Source: an uncultured Lachnospiraceae bacterium (GTDB lineage Bacteria > Bacillota > Clostridia > Lachnospirales > Lachnospiraceae). Taken from it: DNA of 64,000 bases. The DNA lies in contig CANREG010000005.1 in assembly GCA_947629565.1 (NCBI GenBank), forward strand, positions 1 to 64,000. Reading direction: 5' to 3'. Made by a program: the position numbers and the translations under genes. The notes below the pieces were generated by a model. It saw only the letters and a list, made by a program, of their open reading frames with translations, was not told where the DNA came from and did no database searches. How positions within the stretch are numbered: position 1 is the first letter of the stretch; every line of letters starts with the position of its first letter. Shown here in pieces: positions 1 to 10,212 of the stretch.

Positions 1-191
1 TTTTTGATTCCTTTTTCGCTAAAATGTAGTATACTATCTTTCATAGAGGATACCTTCTTTCGTGTTGTATTTGTTTGTTTTTTTATATTTTAACACAAGT
101 TGGTATCCTCTTCTCTATTTTATTTTCCTACAAAAACTTTACGCTAGCTTCAATCAGTTTTCAAATACTTTGTAGGATTACAATACATGTG

Positions 192-566
192 TTACATTTG
201 AGACAATTCTTTCTGCATCTCCAATACCTTTTCAACAGGCAAGTCTGTAATATTAGAAACTTTCTCGACAGAATCTCCGCTTTGCAGCATCTTTATTGCA
301 ACAATCCTAATACCTTCCTGTCTGCCTTCTCTCCTGCCCTGTTCCACCTTCTTATTATACTCCTCGCACAATATATCAATGTCTGTCATAAATGATTCAT
401 CGGTCATATCTTCCACCCCTTTCAGTTCCTCCGTATGGGTCTGAATATACTCCCAAAGCTGCTGTGTATACCGTCTCAACTTATATGCGTCTTCGGTCGT
501 GATATTGCCGACCTTATGATTTGTTTCGATACTCCCGATTATATCATCTTGTATTAGGTGTTTCAA
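192..566 (-). pseudogene. C-terminal remnant of an Rpn/PD-(D/E)XK transposase-nuclease family protein
   Basis: C-terminal 'EQGRREGRQEGIRIVAIKMLQSGDSVEKVSNITDLPVEKV' pattern typical of the family tail; N-terminal nuclease domain absent, with an in-frame stop just upstream. Confidence 0.55.
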
Positions 567-696
567 CTCCCTTAAAAAATTGTCAAGTTCGTTTTAAATT
601 TATTATAATAAAGATACTGATATAAAACCAAACATACCACTATCCTTTATTAATGGTAGATTGCAAGCCAATTGCATTAAACAATAATAACAAGTT

Positions 697-924
697 CTAC
701 TTTTTGCACCGCTTAATCAGCATTAACATATTATCTACAGAATTAAAATTTCCCGACTCTAACTCATCAAAGGGAATGTTGATTCCAAATTCCATACTGA
801 TTTCTGCAATTATCGTTGTAATTGCCAAAGAATCCAGAATACCATCATCTACTAAAGTATCCGAGGATTCAAAGTCAATCCCCGGTAATGCTTCCTTTAA
901 CACATTCAATAACTGTTCTTTCAT
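697..924 (-). CDS. Acyl carrier protein
   Basis: 75 aa with phosphopantetheine-type 'DDGILDSLAIT' motif; adjacent to adenylation enzyme. Confidence 0.85.
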   Translation of the reverse strand: MKEQLLNVLKEALPGIDFESSDTLVDDGILDSLAITTIIAEISMEFGINIPFDELESGNFNSVDNMLMLIKRCKK

Positions 925-945
925 ATCATTATTTATCCTTTCCTA

Positions 946-3018
946 TTATTTATTATCCTTATAATATTTAACTACATTCTCTTTCTTAGCTGGCATCTTT
1001 ACGGCAGCAGATGGATAGCCGATTTCTATCATTCCATACACGATATGCCGTACCGGAATACCCAGTTCTGTGAGTAATTCCCTGACAGGCGCCTCATCTG
1101 ACAGTTTTAGCAGCGCATTAATCCAACAGGTCCCCAGCCCATGGGCATGCGCCATTAACAGCATATTTTCTATTGCGGCGGAGCTATCCTGGCATCCATA
1201 GGCATTTCTTCTGTCATTGGAAACAATAATCAATATCTGGGGATTATTATATCCATAAAACAAGGTCCCCTTCTCTTTCGCCGTCTTTTCTGTGATTTCT
1301 TTTATCCGCAAAAGCATTCTCCTACTGTCTACTACCGTAAACTGCCATGTCTGCATATTGTGGCCGCTTGGAGCCATTCTTCCTGCAAGCAGAATATCTT
1401 CTACTTTCTCTTTTTCTATCCTCTGCTCTGTAAAATTGCGTATGGTTCTTCTGGTTGATATCAGTTGAAGCACATCTGCTGCAAATCCGGAAGGTTCCGA
1501 TTGCAACTGTACCACACCGTTATCTCTGTCGTACTCCAGCCACCGTTTTCTCAATTCCTTTCGGTCTAATTTTCCCATATAATTAAGGGGCAATTCCCTG
1601 ACTTTAACCAATCTGTAAGGAACCATATAACTGGCAGCATTTTCTCTGATATGGCCAATCACCTTTTTTTCATCATAATCATTGCCCGCGACTACATAAA
1701 CAACCGCCACCTGGCCTAATACCTGTTCCGGGTCTTCCACGCCGATACAGGCACATTCCCTCACCATTCCTGATGCCAAAACCAGCTTTTCCACATCTGC
1801 CGGAGCTACCTTTTCCCCACCAACATTAATCACATCATCTATCCGTCCATTCAACCGGACATATCCATCCTCATCAATACAGGCACAATCAGATGTGTAA
1901 AACCACCCTTCTTTCAATGTCATTTCTGTCATCTGCTGATCCCTGTAGTAACCGCTTAACAGCATTGTTCCCTTAATTGCCAGCCGCCCCCAGACATTTT
2001 TCTTTTGCGTTATCTCTTTGCCGTCTTCATCCACAATCTTTACGGCAATATCATTAATTGGTCTTCCCGCTGTTTCCAACTTATCCTCTTGATTGCTGAT
2101 ATCCAAAAAAAGCGCGCCGCCCGTCTCCGTAGAACCCCATGTGTTATATATCAATGTATCCGGCAATTTTTTTCGAAGCAGTTTTCTGGTACTGACAGGT
2201 ACTGCACCCGCGCTAAATTCAATATATCTCAATTTACCCAACACCTTAATATATTCATCGGATATCTGTTGCCTGATCATCTCAAAACCAGCGTTCACAC
2301 ACGCCATACAGTTACAATGCCATACTTCAATATTCTTAATCAGTTCTTTGGCAAAAGAAAAACCGTTTTGAAGAACTATGGTTTCCCCATTATATAAGGC
2401 CGATCTTAACACACGCATACCAAAAGAATGGTTAAGTGGTAAAGGCAGCAGCAAAACATCCTCCTGCCGCATGCCGATACCTGTTGCGGTATTATATATG
2501 CTGGCTGCTATTGCCGCTTTAGAAAGAACAACTCCCTTAGGCTTTCCCGTAGTTCCAGATGTGAAGAGAATTTCACTGATTTCCGTCTCCCCTGTTTTGG
2601 AAATTTCTACAGCACAGTTTCTGGAATCAGGTAATTTACTATTACATATATGATTTAAGGAATAGCTATGTGGAATTTCTTTCAGTTTTGGGTGATCCGT
2701 CAAAATCAGATGCGCTTTCGTTAAATCCAAGATATATTTTACCTCATCATAGGAAGCAGACTTATGAAGGGGCACTGCTATCGCATTTATTCCCAGCAAA
2801 GCCAGATAAGCAACAATATACTCCACTCTGGAGGGTGCACTGAACAAAACTGCTTCCTGTTCCTTTACCCCCAATGCCAGAAGATTCATCTGTGCTGTGC
2901 GAACCTTATCTGCTAACTGTCCGTATGTAGTTAATTCATTTCCTGCAATTACTGCCGGTTTATCCTTTTGCGTCTCCCCATATTCCAATACCTTTTCCCA
3001 TAATTGCTGACTTGCCAT
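946..3018 (-). CDS. AMP-dependent acyl/aminoacyl synthetase fused to C-terminal nitroreductase-family domain
   Basis: 'ILFTSGTTGKPKGVVLSK' AMP-binding motif, 'GRIDDVINVGGEKV' and 'YMGKLDRKEL' motifs; C-terminal ~180 aa 'STRRTIRNFTEQRI...GRMAPSGHNMQTWQF' nitroreductase-like. Confidence 0.85.
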   Translation of the reverse strand: MASQQLWEKVLEYGETQKDKPAVIAGNELTTYGQLADKVRTAQMNLLALGVKEQEAVLFSAPSRVEYIVAYLALLGINAIAVPLHKSASYDEVKYILDLTKAHLILTDHPKLKEIPHSYSLNHICNSKLPDSRNCAVEISKTGETEISEILFTSGTTGKPKGVVLSKAAIAASIYNTATGIGMRQEDVLLLPLPLNHSFGMRVLRSALYNGETIVLQNGFSFAKELIKNIEVWHCNCMACVNAGFEMIRQQISDEYIKVLGKLRYIEFSAGAVPVSTRKLLRKKLPDTLIYNTWGSTETGGALFLDISNQEDKLETAGRPINDIAVKIVDEDGKEITQKKNVWGRLAIKGTMLLSGYYRDQQMTEMTLKEGWFYTSDCACIDEDGYVRLNGRIDDVINVGGEKVAPADVEKLVLASGMVRECACIGVEDPEQVLGQVAVVYVVAGNDYDEKKVIGHIRENAASYMVPYRLVKVRELPLNYMGKLDRKELRKRWLEYDRDNGVVQLQSEPSGFAADVLQLISTRRTIRNFTEQRIEKEKVEDILLAGRMAPSGHNMQTWQFTVVDSRRMLLRIKEITEKTAKEKGTLFYGYNNPQILIIVSNDRRNAYGCQDSSAAIENMLLMAHAHGLGTCWINALLKLSDEAPVRELLTELGIPVRHIVYGMIEIGYPSAAVKMPAKKENVVKYYKDNK

Positions 3019-3020
3019 CC

Positions 3021-4193
3021 CTAATTCCTCCCTGACATTTTCTTTACTATCTTTTTTATCAGTTGCCTAGGTCGTTCCAATAAATCTGGTTTATCCTTAT
3101 AATAATCAACCACCCATTTATAATCATTTTGCTCTAATGCTGCAAATGCCTGCGCCCTTTTTTTATTTAATTTTGCATTTTTATAAATAGACGGATTTCC
3201 TGCCAATGCTTTTTGAAACGACTGTTCATAAAATCCTATTGTCTCCCCAAGGGTATCAAAATACACTTCTGCCTTTTCTGAATTAAGAAATACCAGCGAA
3301 GTTCCTTCCTCTAGCTTAGGATTCCGTTCATCCGGTTCAATTCCCCAGAAATCTCCCAGCGTAATGTCTGCATTGCGCGGGATTGATTTATATTGGCACC
3401 GGGTGCAGGACTCGCGTATAAATAAATGCCCCTGGTGATATCCCACTACTCTCGGATCCTCTGTACGGGAAGCATAATATTCTGCTCCATTATCGAACTT
3501 TGCCGAAGAACCAAAGGTATTCCAGCCATACCGTTTATCTTTTGAGCGCGCCTCAATGCAGACGCCGCCATACACCTGCTCCAGCCAGTCAATATAACGC
3601 CCCTGCGCCTTGGGGGAATTTATACTGTTACAGATAAAATCAACTGTAAGCAGATTAGCGCTATCTCCATCTATAAAACGATATAGCGATGCCACCTGAC
3701 ATGGAGTTCCCACAAACATCACCTTTCGCCCCGCCCTTAAATAATCTTTTATCTCTCCATATACATTTTTTACATTGCTTTGTACATGTTTTGAGCCACA
3801 CAGCGAATGCAATTCTTCCAAGGTAGAAGCAAATGTATGATATGCTCCCCTATAATCATCCGTATAACGGCAGGCGCAAACCAGTCCATCCTGCTGGATC
3901 ATCTTTGCAGCCAGTTCATAAAACATCCCTCCGGAAGTACACCACATGCGTACATCAGAATCATTACTCCATGCAGCATACACTCTGGGTTCCTTTCTCC
4001 CTTCCTGCTTAACAGGGTGCAGTTGCGTACATTTTTTTTCGCATAAATGACATTCAATACATTTATTTTTATCAATTACCGGATAAAGAAATCCATCCAG
4101 AGAATCTGCCTGTATGGTAATCGCCTGAACCGGGCAAATCTTTTCACATAATCTACAACCGTTACAATTGGGGTGATTTTCCATATCTATCAT
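3021..4193 (-). CDS. 4Fe-4S / coenzyme F420 hydrogenase-dehydrogenase beta-subunit family protein
   Basis: N-terminal ferredoxin CxxCxxxCP clusters and FrhB-like body; commonly paired with polysaccharide pyruvyl transferases in EPS loci. Confidence 0.8.
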   Translation of the reverse strand: MIDMENHPNCNGCRLCEKICPVQAITIQADSLDGFLYPVIDKNKCIECHLCEKKCTQLHPVKQEGRKEPRVYAAWSNDSDVRMWCTSGGMFYELAAKMIQQDGLVCACRYTDDYRGAYHTFASTLEELHSLCGSKHVQSNVKNVYGEIKDYLRAGRKVMFVGTPCQVASLYRFIDGDSANLLTVDFICNSINSPKAQGRYIDWLEQVYGGVCIEARSKDKRYGWNTFGSSAKFDNGAEYYASRTEDPRVVGYHQGHLFIRESCTRCQYKSIPRNADITLGDFWGIEPDERNPKLEEGTSLVFLNSEKAEVYFDTLGETIGFYEQSFQKALAGNPSIYKNAKLNKKRAQAFAALEQNDYKWVVDYYKDKPDLLERPRQLIKKIVKKMSGRN

Positions 4194-4196
4194 AAA

Positions 4197-4850
4197 TTAT
4201 CTCTCCCATCTGATATCCTTCATTATGGGGCGCGCCGGAACAGATGCTACCATACAACCAGATGGTATCTCGCCAGACACCAATGAATGAGCACCGATCA
4301 CAGTATCACTCCCTATATGGGCGCCTTTCATAACTGTTGCCTTCAACCCCAGCCACACCCGGTCACCAATTACCACTTCTTTTGCTTCATTTATGCGTTT
4401 TCCCTCCCCGTTAAAAACGGGATGATGATCGCTGTCGAAAATAAATACACCCCTGCCCATACTTACAAGCTGTCCTAGATGCATGTGGTAAGCACAAATA
4501 ATCGTACCCCCGGTATTCATATGTAATTCTCCCAGTGTCAGATCTGCATCCTTATGTACCTGTAAAGTAGTTCCGTAATAACATTGAACTGTGCCATTTA
4601 CCGTCATGGTTGCCCCATCTCTCAGAAGAATAAGACATTCAGCATGGGAACCCCTTATTTTATTATCGTTAAGAAACATCCTGCCATGTAATTGAACTTT
4701 TGCTGTTTTTGCAATTTGAATCTTCGTTCCCCTATACGGAATGATTAGGCAGCCCTTATCCCTTTTTATCCTCCTACAAAAATAATTGTAATAAACAAAT
4801 TGGATTATGCTGATATGCGTTATTTTCTTGATCTTGCTTCCGATACCCAT
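4197..4850 (-). CDS. Hexapeptide-repeat acyltransferase
   Basis: Left-handed beta-helix repeats ending 'VIGDRVWLGLKATVMKGAHIGSDTVIGAHSLVSGEIPSGCMVASVPARPI'. Confidence 0.85.
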   Translation of the reverse strand: MGIGSKIKKITHISIIQFVYYNYFCRRIKRDKGCLIIPYRGTKIQIAKTAKVQLHGRMFLNDNKIRGSHAECLILLRDGATMTVNGTVQCYYGTTLQVHKDADLTLGELHMNTGGTIICAYHMHLGQLVSMGRGVFIFDSDHHPVFNGEGKRINEAKEVVIGDRVWLGLKATVMKGAHIGSDTVIGAHSLVSGEIPSGCMVASVPARPIMKDIRWER

Positions 4851-4876
4851 AACATCTATCCCTTTCTTGTACTGTA

Positions 4877-5716
4877 TTACTTATTTGCTGTCAGTAGGCC
4901 GCTTCCTCCATCACAAAACACCGTTTCGCCTACAATACATCTTCCCATTCCACTAACAAGGAAAACCGCTAGGCCCCCTATCTCTTCAGGTACAACCAAT
5001 CGCCCTTTAGGTATAGCTGGCCAAGAAAGTGAATCCCCGTTTTCCCAATGTGTCATTGCCGTTGCTGCCGGCCCCGGCGCAATCGCATTAACAACGATTC
5101 CATAAGGTGCTGCCTCCCTGGCTAACCCTCTCGTAAATCCCCGACAAGCCCACTTTGATATCTCATAAGGAGACCACGCCGGTTTCATAGAAGATGCACT
5201 TATGATGTTGCAAATATTTCCGGTTATTTTATTATCAATCGCATACTGCATAAACTTTTGACTCATAAAAAATACATTTTTTATATTAACATCAAATGTC
5301 TGGTCATAATCCTTTTCGCTTATTGTCAAAAAATTTTGATTTCCATGATAGCCTGCGTTATTTATCAGAATATCTATGTAACCAAATTTCCCAACAGCTT
5401 CTTCAAATTTTTCTGATATAAGATTTGCTTTTGAATGATCCCATACCATATAATCAATACAGCTATCTATCCCTATATTTTTTTGAATCATTTTACAGGC
5501 TTCTATCAAAGAACTTTCCTGTCTTCCCGTTATAACCACCTTAGCTCCCTGCCTAACAAACTCCTTCGCAATTCCCAATCCAATGCCGCGACTGCCACCG
5601 GTAATTAGCGCCACTCTTCCTGAAAGCACTTCACTATCAGTAACAGAAATTGTTTCAGTATATACCTTTCCTAATAAAAATGTTTCTTTAAACCTTCTTT
5701 TTAATCTGTGTAACAT
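4877..5716 (-). CDS. SDR-family oxidoreductase
   Basis: 'ALITGGSRGIGLGIAKEF' Rossmann motif, 'INNAGYHG', 'YEISKWACRGFTRGLA' YxxxK. Confidence 0.9.
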   Translation of the reverse strand: MLHRLKRRFKETFLLGKVYTETISVTDSEVLSGRVALITGGSRGIGLGIAKEFVRQGAKVVITGRQESSLIEACKMIQKNIGIDSCIDYMVWDHSKANLISEKFEEAVGKFGYIDILINNAGYHGNQNFLTISEKDYDQTFDVNIKNVFFMSQKFMQYAIDNKITGNICNIISASSMKPAWSPYEISKWACRGFTRGLAREAAPYGIVVNAIAPGPAATAMTHWENGDSLSWPAIPKGRLVVPEEIGGLAVFLVSGMGRCIVGETVFCDGGSGLLTANK

Positions 5717-6632
5717 ATTTTTTCTCCTCTATATCTTTAAATAAAATGCCTGAAAATGTCATTCTCCCTTTTGGGTTCATAAATACATCATTCTTAAACA
5801 TATCTGACTTAAAACGGTTGTCAGAATAATAGTCCAACAGGGGAATATCCGGATGCTCTGACCATATTACTTCCAAATTCTGATATATAAAGCTGTCAAG
5901 AAATTCATCGCTGATATACTCTCTCGTTCCCGGCGGAACAGGCGGAATCACAAAAAGTGGTTTCCATTCATGCGCTTTGCAAAATGTGATACCGTTCTCA
6001 AGAATCTGGATTTTTTCATTAAAAGCCTCCTGATGTCTCGCAGCCTGGCTGGAATCCTTTAAATCTGTTAATTCAAATTCGCTTTTCCATGTAGCTATAA
6101 TCGGTAACTCACAAATTGGTTCTTCAAAAATCGTTTCTCTTTTACTTAAAACCTGTCCTGCTTTGTCTATTAACTTCATAAGCAGCGGCATTTTTAAAAG
6201 CAATGACCTTGCAAAAGAATAATTATCAATGTCCTCCTTTGGCAAAATCCCGTAAAATTTATCAGAATAACTTCTGGAATCATAATCCCGATTCCTTCCA
6301 AAAGACAGCGGACACATAATAATAATAATAATAGCGCCTTTTTTTATATGTTTTTGAAATCTCTTTAAAATTCTAAAACCGTACTTATAATTTTGAGGCG
6401 CCGTACTAAAATTAAATCCTTTCCACCTACATTCATTATAGGAAATTGCATACAAACCCGGCCCGGAACCGATATTTACAATATCAAGTTCTGATGGAAC
6501 ACTATTGCGAAAACGCTCTGCCCCACCTTGGGACCTTTTATAAAAACCCGTACGCCTGTATATTATTTCCGCAAATTGTTCCAATAAAATAACAGCTATA
6601 ATACAGATAACAAAATATTTCATGCATTCCAT
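5688..6632 (-). CDS. Membrane-anchored DltD/SGNH-like protein of the EPS locus
   Basis: N-terminal TM; 'DIVNIGSGPG' resembles SGNH/DltD block I; C-terminal 'NPKGRMTFSGILF' resembles the terminal DltD-like block. Confidence 0.4.
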   Translation of the reverse strand: MECMKYFVICIIAVILLEQFAEIIYRRTGFYKRSQGGAERFRNSVPSELDIVNIGSGPGLYAISYNECRWKGFNFSTAPQNYKYGFRILKRFQKHIKKGAIIIIIMCPLSFGRNRDYDSRSYSDKFYGILPKEDIDNYSFARSLLLKMPLLMKLIDKAGQVLSKRETIFEEPICELPIIATWKSEFELTDLKDSSQAARHQEAFNEKIQILENGITFCKAHEWKPLFVIPPVPPGTREYISDEFLDSFIYQNLEVIWSEHPDIPLLDYYSDNRFKSDMFKNDVFMNPKGRMTFSGILFKDIEEKKYVTQIKKKV

Positions 6633-6645
6633 TTCCTTCCTATAT

Positions 6646-8178
6646 TCAGTTTGCCCCTTTCCGGATAAACCTTCTGAGCAAAATTTTTGTACCCTCTAAC
6701 CTTTTATCTTTGCGATACACCAGAAATAATAAAACCGCAGGAACCGGCACGCATACGAGAACCCTTAAAACCAGTCCTCCCACTCCCTGTACCGGTACTC
6801 TGCTGCATATCCAATAAGTAAATCCGCCAATCAAAAAGGTTAAAAGAAAATGCAGCAAATGTGTCAACAAATACCTTCGCCATGCCCCTTTATAGTTGAA
6901 ATAAACTTTAAATAACACCCTCCCGCCAAAGGGTACATTCACAAAAACCAAACTTACAATTGTAGAAATCAAAATTCCAGCAAGACCAATCTCGTTTACC
7001 AGCAATAAATTCAGACACAAATTCACTGCTGAACTGATAAGCGGAACATATCTTGCCTCTTTCCATATACCCGCTGCCGTCTTATAATTATGAGACATAT
7101 CTCCCATTTTATTGGTATAGAAATAAATAACAAACAGGAATGCAAGCCGATTATCCAACATCAAATCCTTTCCCGCCCATATCTCCACAAAAGGCTGCAA
7201 CAGGCACATCTGGCAGATTGCACACCAGGATATCAGGCAGAGCCATAACAGATTAAACTGCCTGAAATTCATATAATTTTTTTCTCTGGTCTCCGTTGCA
7301 ATACTGTTCCCTATTACCGGTATAATAGAAAACGATATCACTCCTACCAGATTCACCAGAGCATTATGTATATATAGGTAATTATTGTACTTTCCAAGCA
7401 GTTTCAATCCTAGAAAAGCCGAAATCACAATGTTGTCAACGGCAAAAAGCACAACATTTCCTATACTCTGAAAAAACAATCCTTTTACTTTATCTTTAAT
7501 TACATGAATATCCTCTACCGGCAGTTTGCCCCTGCATACATATTGGGGATATTTTTTTCTTGAAACATATTCCACAAACAAATTGCGCAATACGGTGCTT
7601 AACGGAATCACCCAGACAAACATATAATAGGAAGGCAATAAAAGTAACCCTACACATTGCAGTATACACTTGGCGCTGTTTGCGACAATATCCACCCTGC
7701 TTATCATATCCACCATCTGACAGGCATTCAGCAGGGAAGTTTTATAGGCAAACAGGTAATAGCTCAATACCGTATTTAACAGGTAAACACTGTACAAGAC
7801 ATAAATGTTAATGTCATCCGGCACTTCCCCTGAAATTAAATTCTGTATAAAGGGAAGAAGGGCAAGTCCCAATACTAATATGACGCTTCCGATAACATGG
7901 TAACATTTTTTATAAAAGGCTAGCAGGGCGCATACTTTTTCATCATCCCCATCAGCAATCGGCTTGTACATGCTGAATACAAGCGCACTGCCTATGCCAA
8001 GCTCCGTTAAACTCAATATCATCAAAACGGACTTAAACAATCCGTCCAATCCTATATACTGAACTCCTAATATGTAAATCAGGCAGGTTTGCGTGATAAA
8101 AGGAAACAATAAATTTACGATTTTCCCGACAAAGGTCCATATAATATTTTTCTTACTTCTTTCCACTCGGTCGGACAT
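6646..8178 (-). CDS. Oligosaccharide flippase (Wzx-like, MATE/MOP superfamily)
   Basis: Polytopic protein with N-terminal 'RSKKNIIWTFVGKIVNLLFPFITQTCLIYILG'. Confidence 0.88.
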   Translation of the reverse strand: MSDRVERSKKNIIWTFVGKIVNLLFPFITQTCLIYILGVQYIGLDGLFKSVLMILSLTELGIGSALVFSMYKPIADGDDEKVCALLAFYKKCYHVIGSVILVLGLALLPFIQNLISGEVPDDINIYVLYSVYLLNTVLSYYLFAYKTSLLNACQMVDMISRVDIVANSAKCILQCVGLLLLPSYYMFVWVIPLSTVLRNLFVEYVSRKKYPQYVCRGKLPVEDIHVIKDKVKGLFFQSIGNVVLFAVDNIVISAFLGLKLLGKYNNYLYIHNALVNLVGVISFSIIPVIGNSIATETREKNYMNFRQFNLLWLCLISWCAICQMCLLQPFVEIWAGKDLMLDNRLAFLFVIYFYTNKMGDMSHNYKTAAGIWKEARYVPLISSAVNLCLNLLLVNEIGLAGILISTIVSLVFVNVPFGGRVLFKVYFNYKGAWRRYLLTHLLHFLLTFLIGGFTYWICSRVPVQGVGGLVLRVLVCVPVPAVLLFLVYRKDKRLEGTKILLRRFIRKGAN

Positions 8179-8216
8179 ATCGTTCTTCCTCCAGCTTGAA
8201 ACATTTCTTCATGCTG

Positions 8217-9344
8217 CTATGAGCACAATGCCTTTTTCAAAAAACATATAGATTTCTCCCTATATGCCTCCACTTCCTTATCTACAGTCTCCCATTTTGC
8301 TTCTGATATGGAATCTGCCGATAACATTTCCTCTAAAGTGACATCATCCGGCAATAACCTATCCTTTAAAAGCATCTTATCCAGCAGCGTGTGTAATCTT
8401 GAACCCATATTCTCATCTCCTTCTCCGCCTTTTCTTTCAAAAACATAAAAATCCGTATGGTATAGTATGGAAAATACGCTGGCATGAAATGAATCCGTAA
8501 TTACATATTCTGCATTTTCTATGAGTCCTATAAATCCGGCCGGGTCAATGTTATCAGGCTGAACATCGCCAAATTGGGAAATCTTCTTCAGGCGGAAAAG
8601 GCGCAGCGTATAAGGAATAAATACAATTTGTAATTCTTTCTTTTTCGCAAACTGTGTAACCAGTCTCCTCTGGTTTTCATCATCACCTAATAAATACACA
8701 AATATATAATTTTTCAAATCACTTGCTTTTTTAATTTTATCCCATTGTTTCCGGTTCAACAGCATTGCCGGATCGCAGACAACTTCCACCTCTTTTTGTA
8801 TATCCTTTGAAATTTCTGCCTGCAACTGGGTTTCGCGCAGGGAAATATAATCCAACCGCTTTAGATAAGGATACATCTGTGCTTTTTCGTTCTTATCCAG
8901 CCTGCTTTTTCCGATGCTGGCACTGTAAGATATTTTTTTCTTATTGTCAGGTACGAAACCGAGCGCGTAATAATATAAATTTGAAAAATCCAAGTTCCAT
9001 ATCTGGTCGCTGCCACATATGAAAATATCAAACTCCTTCACACAGTCTTTTATGTTTTTATTTGAATAAATCTGCTCAGTGTGGGGAATTGTCCTTTCAA
9101 ACGCTTTTAGCCCGGTGCGCCATCTACGGACATGCCTGCTATATTCGTGAAAAAATAAACTTTTAATTATATTTTTTATCGCTGTATTTATATATAAACT
9201 GCCCCTGCTTTTTGTAAAAGTAAAGGAAATCTGTTTTACATCAAATCCCATACTCTGTATGAATTGCTGCAAAGCGTAACTTTGGAGCAAGCCGCCATAA
9301 TTAAAATTATTGAAATATCTTGTTATAATTCCAACCCTGTCCAT
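8217..9344 (-). CDS. Polysaccharide pyruvyl transferase family protein
   Basis: 'GIITRYFNNFNYGGLLQSYALQQFI', 'FICGSDQIWN', 'VITDSFHASVFSILY' motifs. Confidence 0.9.
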   Translation of the reverse strand: MDRVGIITRYFNNFNYGGLLQSYALQQFIQSMGFDVKQISFTFTKSRGSLYINTAIKNIIKSLFFHEYSRHVRRWRTGLKAFERTIPHTEQIYSNKNIKDCVKEFDIFICGSDQIWNLDFSNLYYYALGFVPDNKKKISYSASIGKSRLDKNEKAQMYPYLKRLDYISLRETQLQAEISKDIQKEVEVVCDPAMLLNRKQWDKIKKASDLKNYIFVYLLGDDENQRRLVTQFAKKKELQIVFIPYTLRLFRLKKISQFGDVQPDNIDPAGFIGLIENAEYVITDSFHASVFSILYHTDFYVFERKGGEGDENMGSRLHTLLDKMLLKDRLLPDDVTLEEMLSADSISEAKWETVDKEVEAYREKSICFLKKALCS

Positions 9345-9350
9345 AATTTT

Positions 9351-10140
9351 TCACAGTCCTTCTATTAATTCTATCCATTGCGGAATCACATTCTCCTGCG
9401 AAAACCGCCATAAATCTTTATCAGCATTTGCAGCCAGGCGAAGGCGTTCTTTTTCATTCCCTATTAAATATAACAATTTTTCGGCAAATTCTTTCTCATC
9501 AAACGCTTTTACCAAATATCCATTTTCGCCATCAGTAATGATTTCATTCGGCCCCTCTTTCACATCAAAACTTAGCAACGGCAGTCCATATGCCTGCGCT
9601 TCTAAAAGCACAAGTCCAAATCCTTCATATCTTGAAGAAAGCACAAAAACAGAACTGCTTTTATAAAAATCCTCTATTCTTCGCTGAAAGGGCAAAATCT
9701 CAACCTGTTTTAATCCCAGACTTTTCTTTTGTTCCAGCAATTCCTGTTGTTTTGAGCCACTGCCAATTATGCTTAATTTCCACTCGTCATACTCTCCCTT
9801 ATCCTCTATTTGCTTCCATATATCCGACAACATATCAAATCCTTTTTGCTCCTCCAGTCTACCCGCAGCTAATATCCTCTTTACTGACAAATCCGCTTTT
9901 TCTGATGTATGAAAAATCACTGGATTATAGATGTGTTCAACTCTTTTTATATTTTTCAGATTATCCATGTAATTTGCTTTATCTTCCTTTCCCAACACCA
10001 CTACTGCATCGGAATATCTTGCTGCAAAATACCTGCACCACTACCGGATAGAATATTTTTTATCTGCAAAATAATTAAAGTGCTCCCTGGTAATCAGTTT
10101 GATTCCCTGCTTTTTTATCGTTCTGATAGCAGGCAAGACA
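9351..10140 (-). pseudogene. Glycosyltransferase family 4, decayed (amber stop at 10041-10043, N-terminal half missing)
   Basis: Minus-frame reading upstream of the ORF continues as 'VLPAIRTIKKQGIKLITREHFNYFADKKYSIR*WCRYFAARYSDAVVVLGKEDK', GT4-like across the stop; C-terminal 'SSRYEGFGLVLLEAQAYGLPLLSFDVKEGPNEII' intact. Confidence 0.75.
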
Positions 10141-10212
10141 TTAAAAATTTAAAAATCCTTCTTAAATTTAATTATGTACTAAACAATATCAGCCGTTTAT
10201 ACATATTAATTA

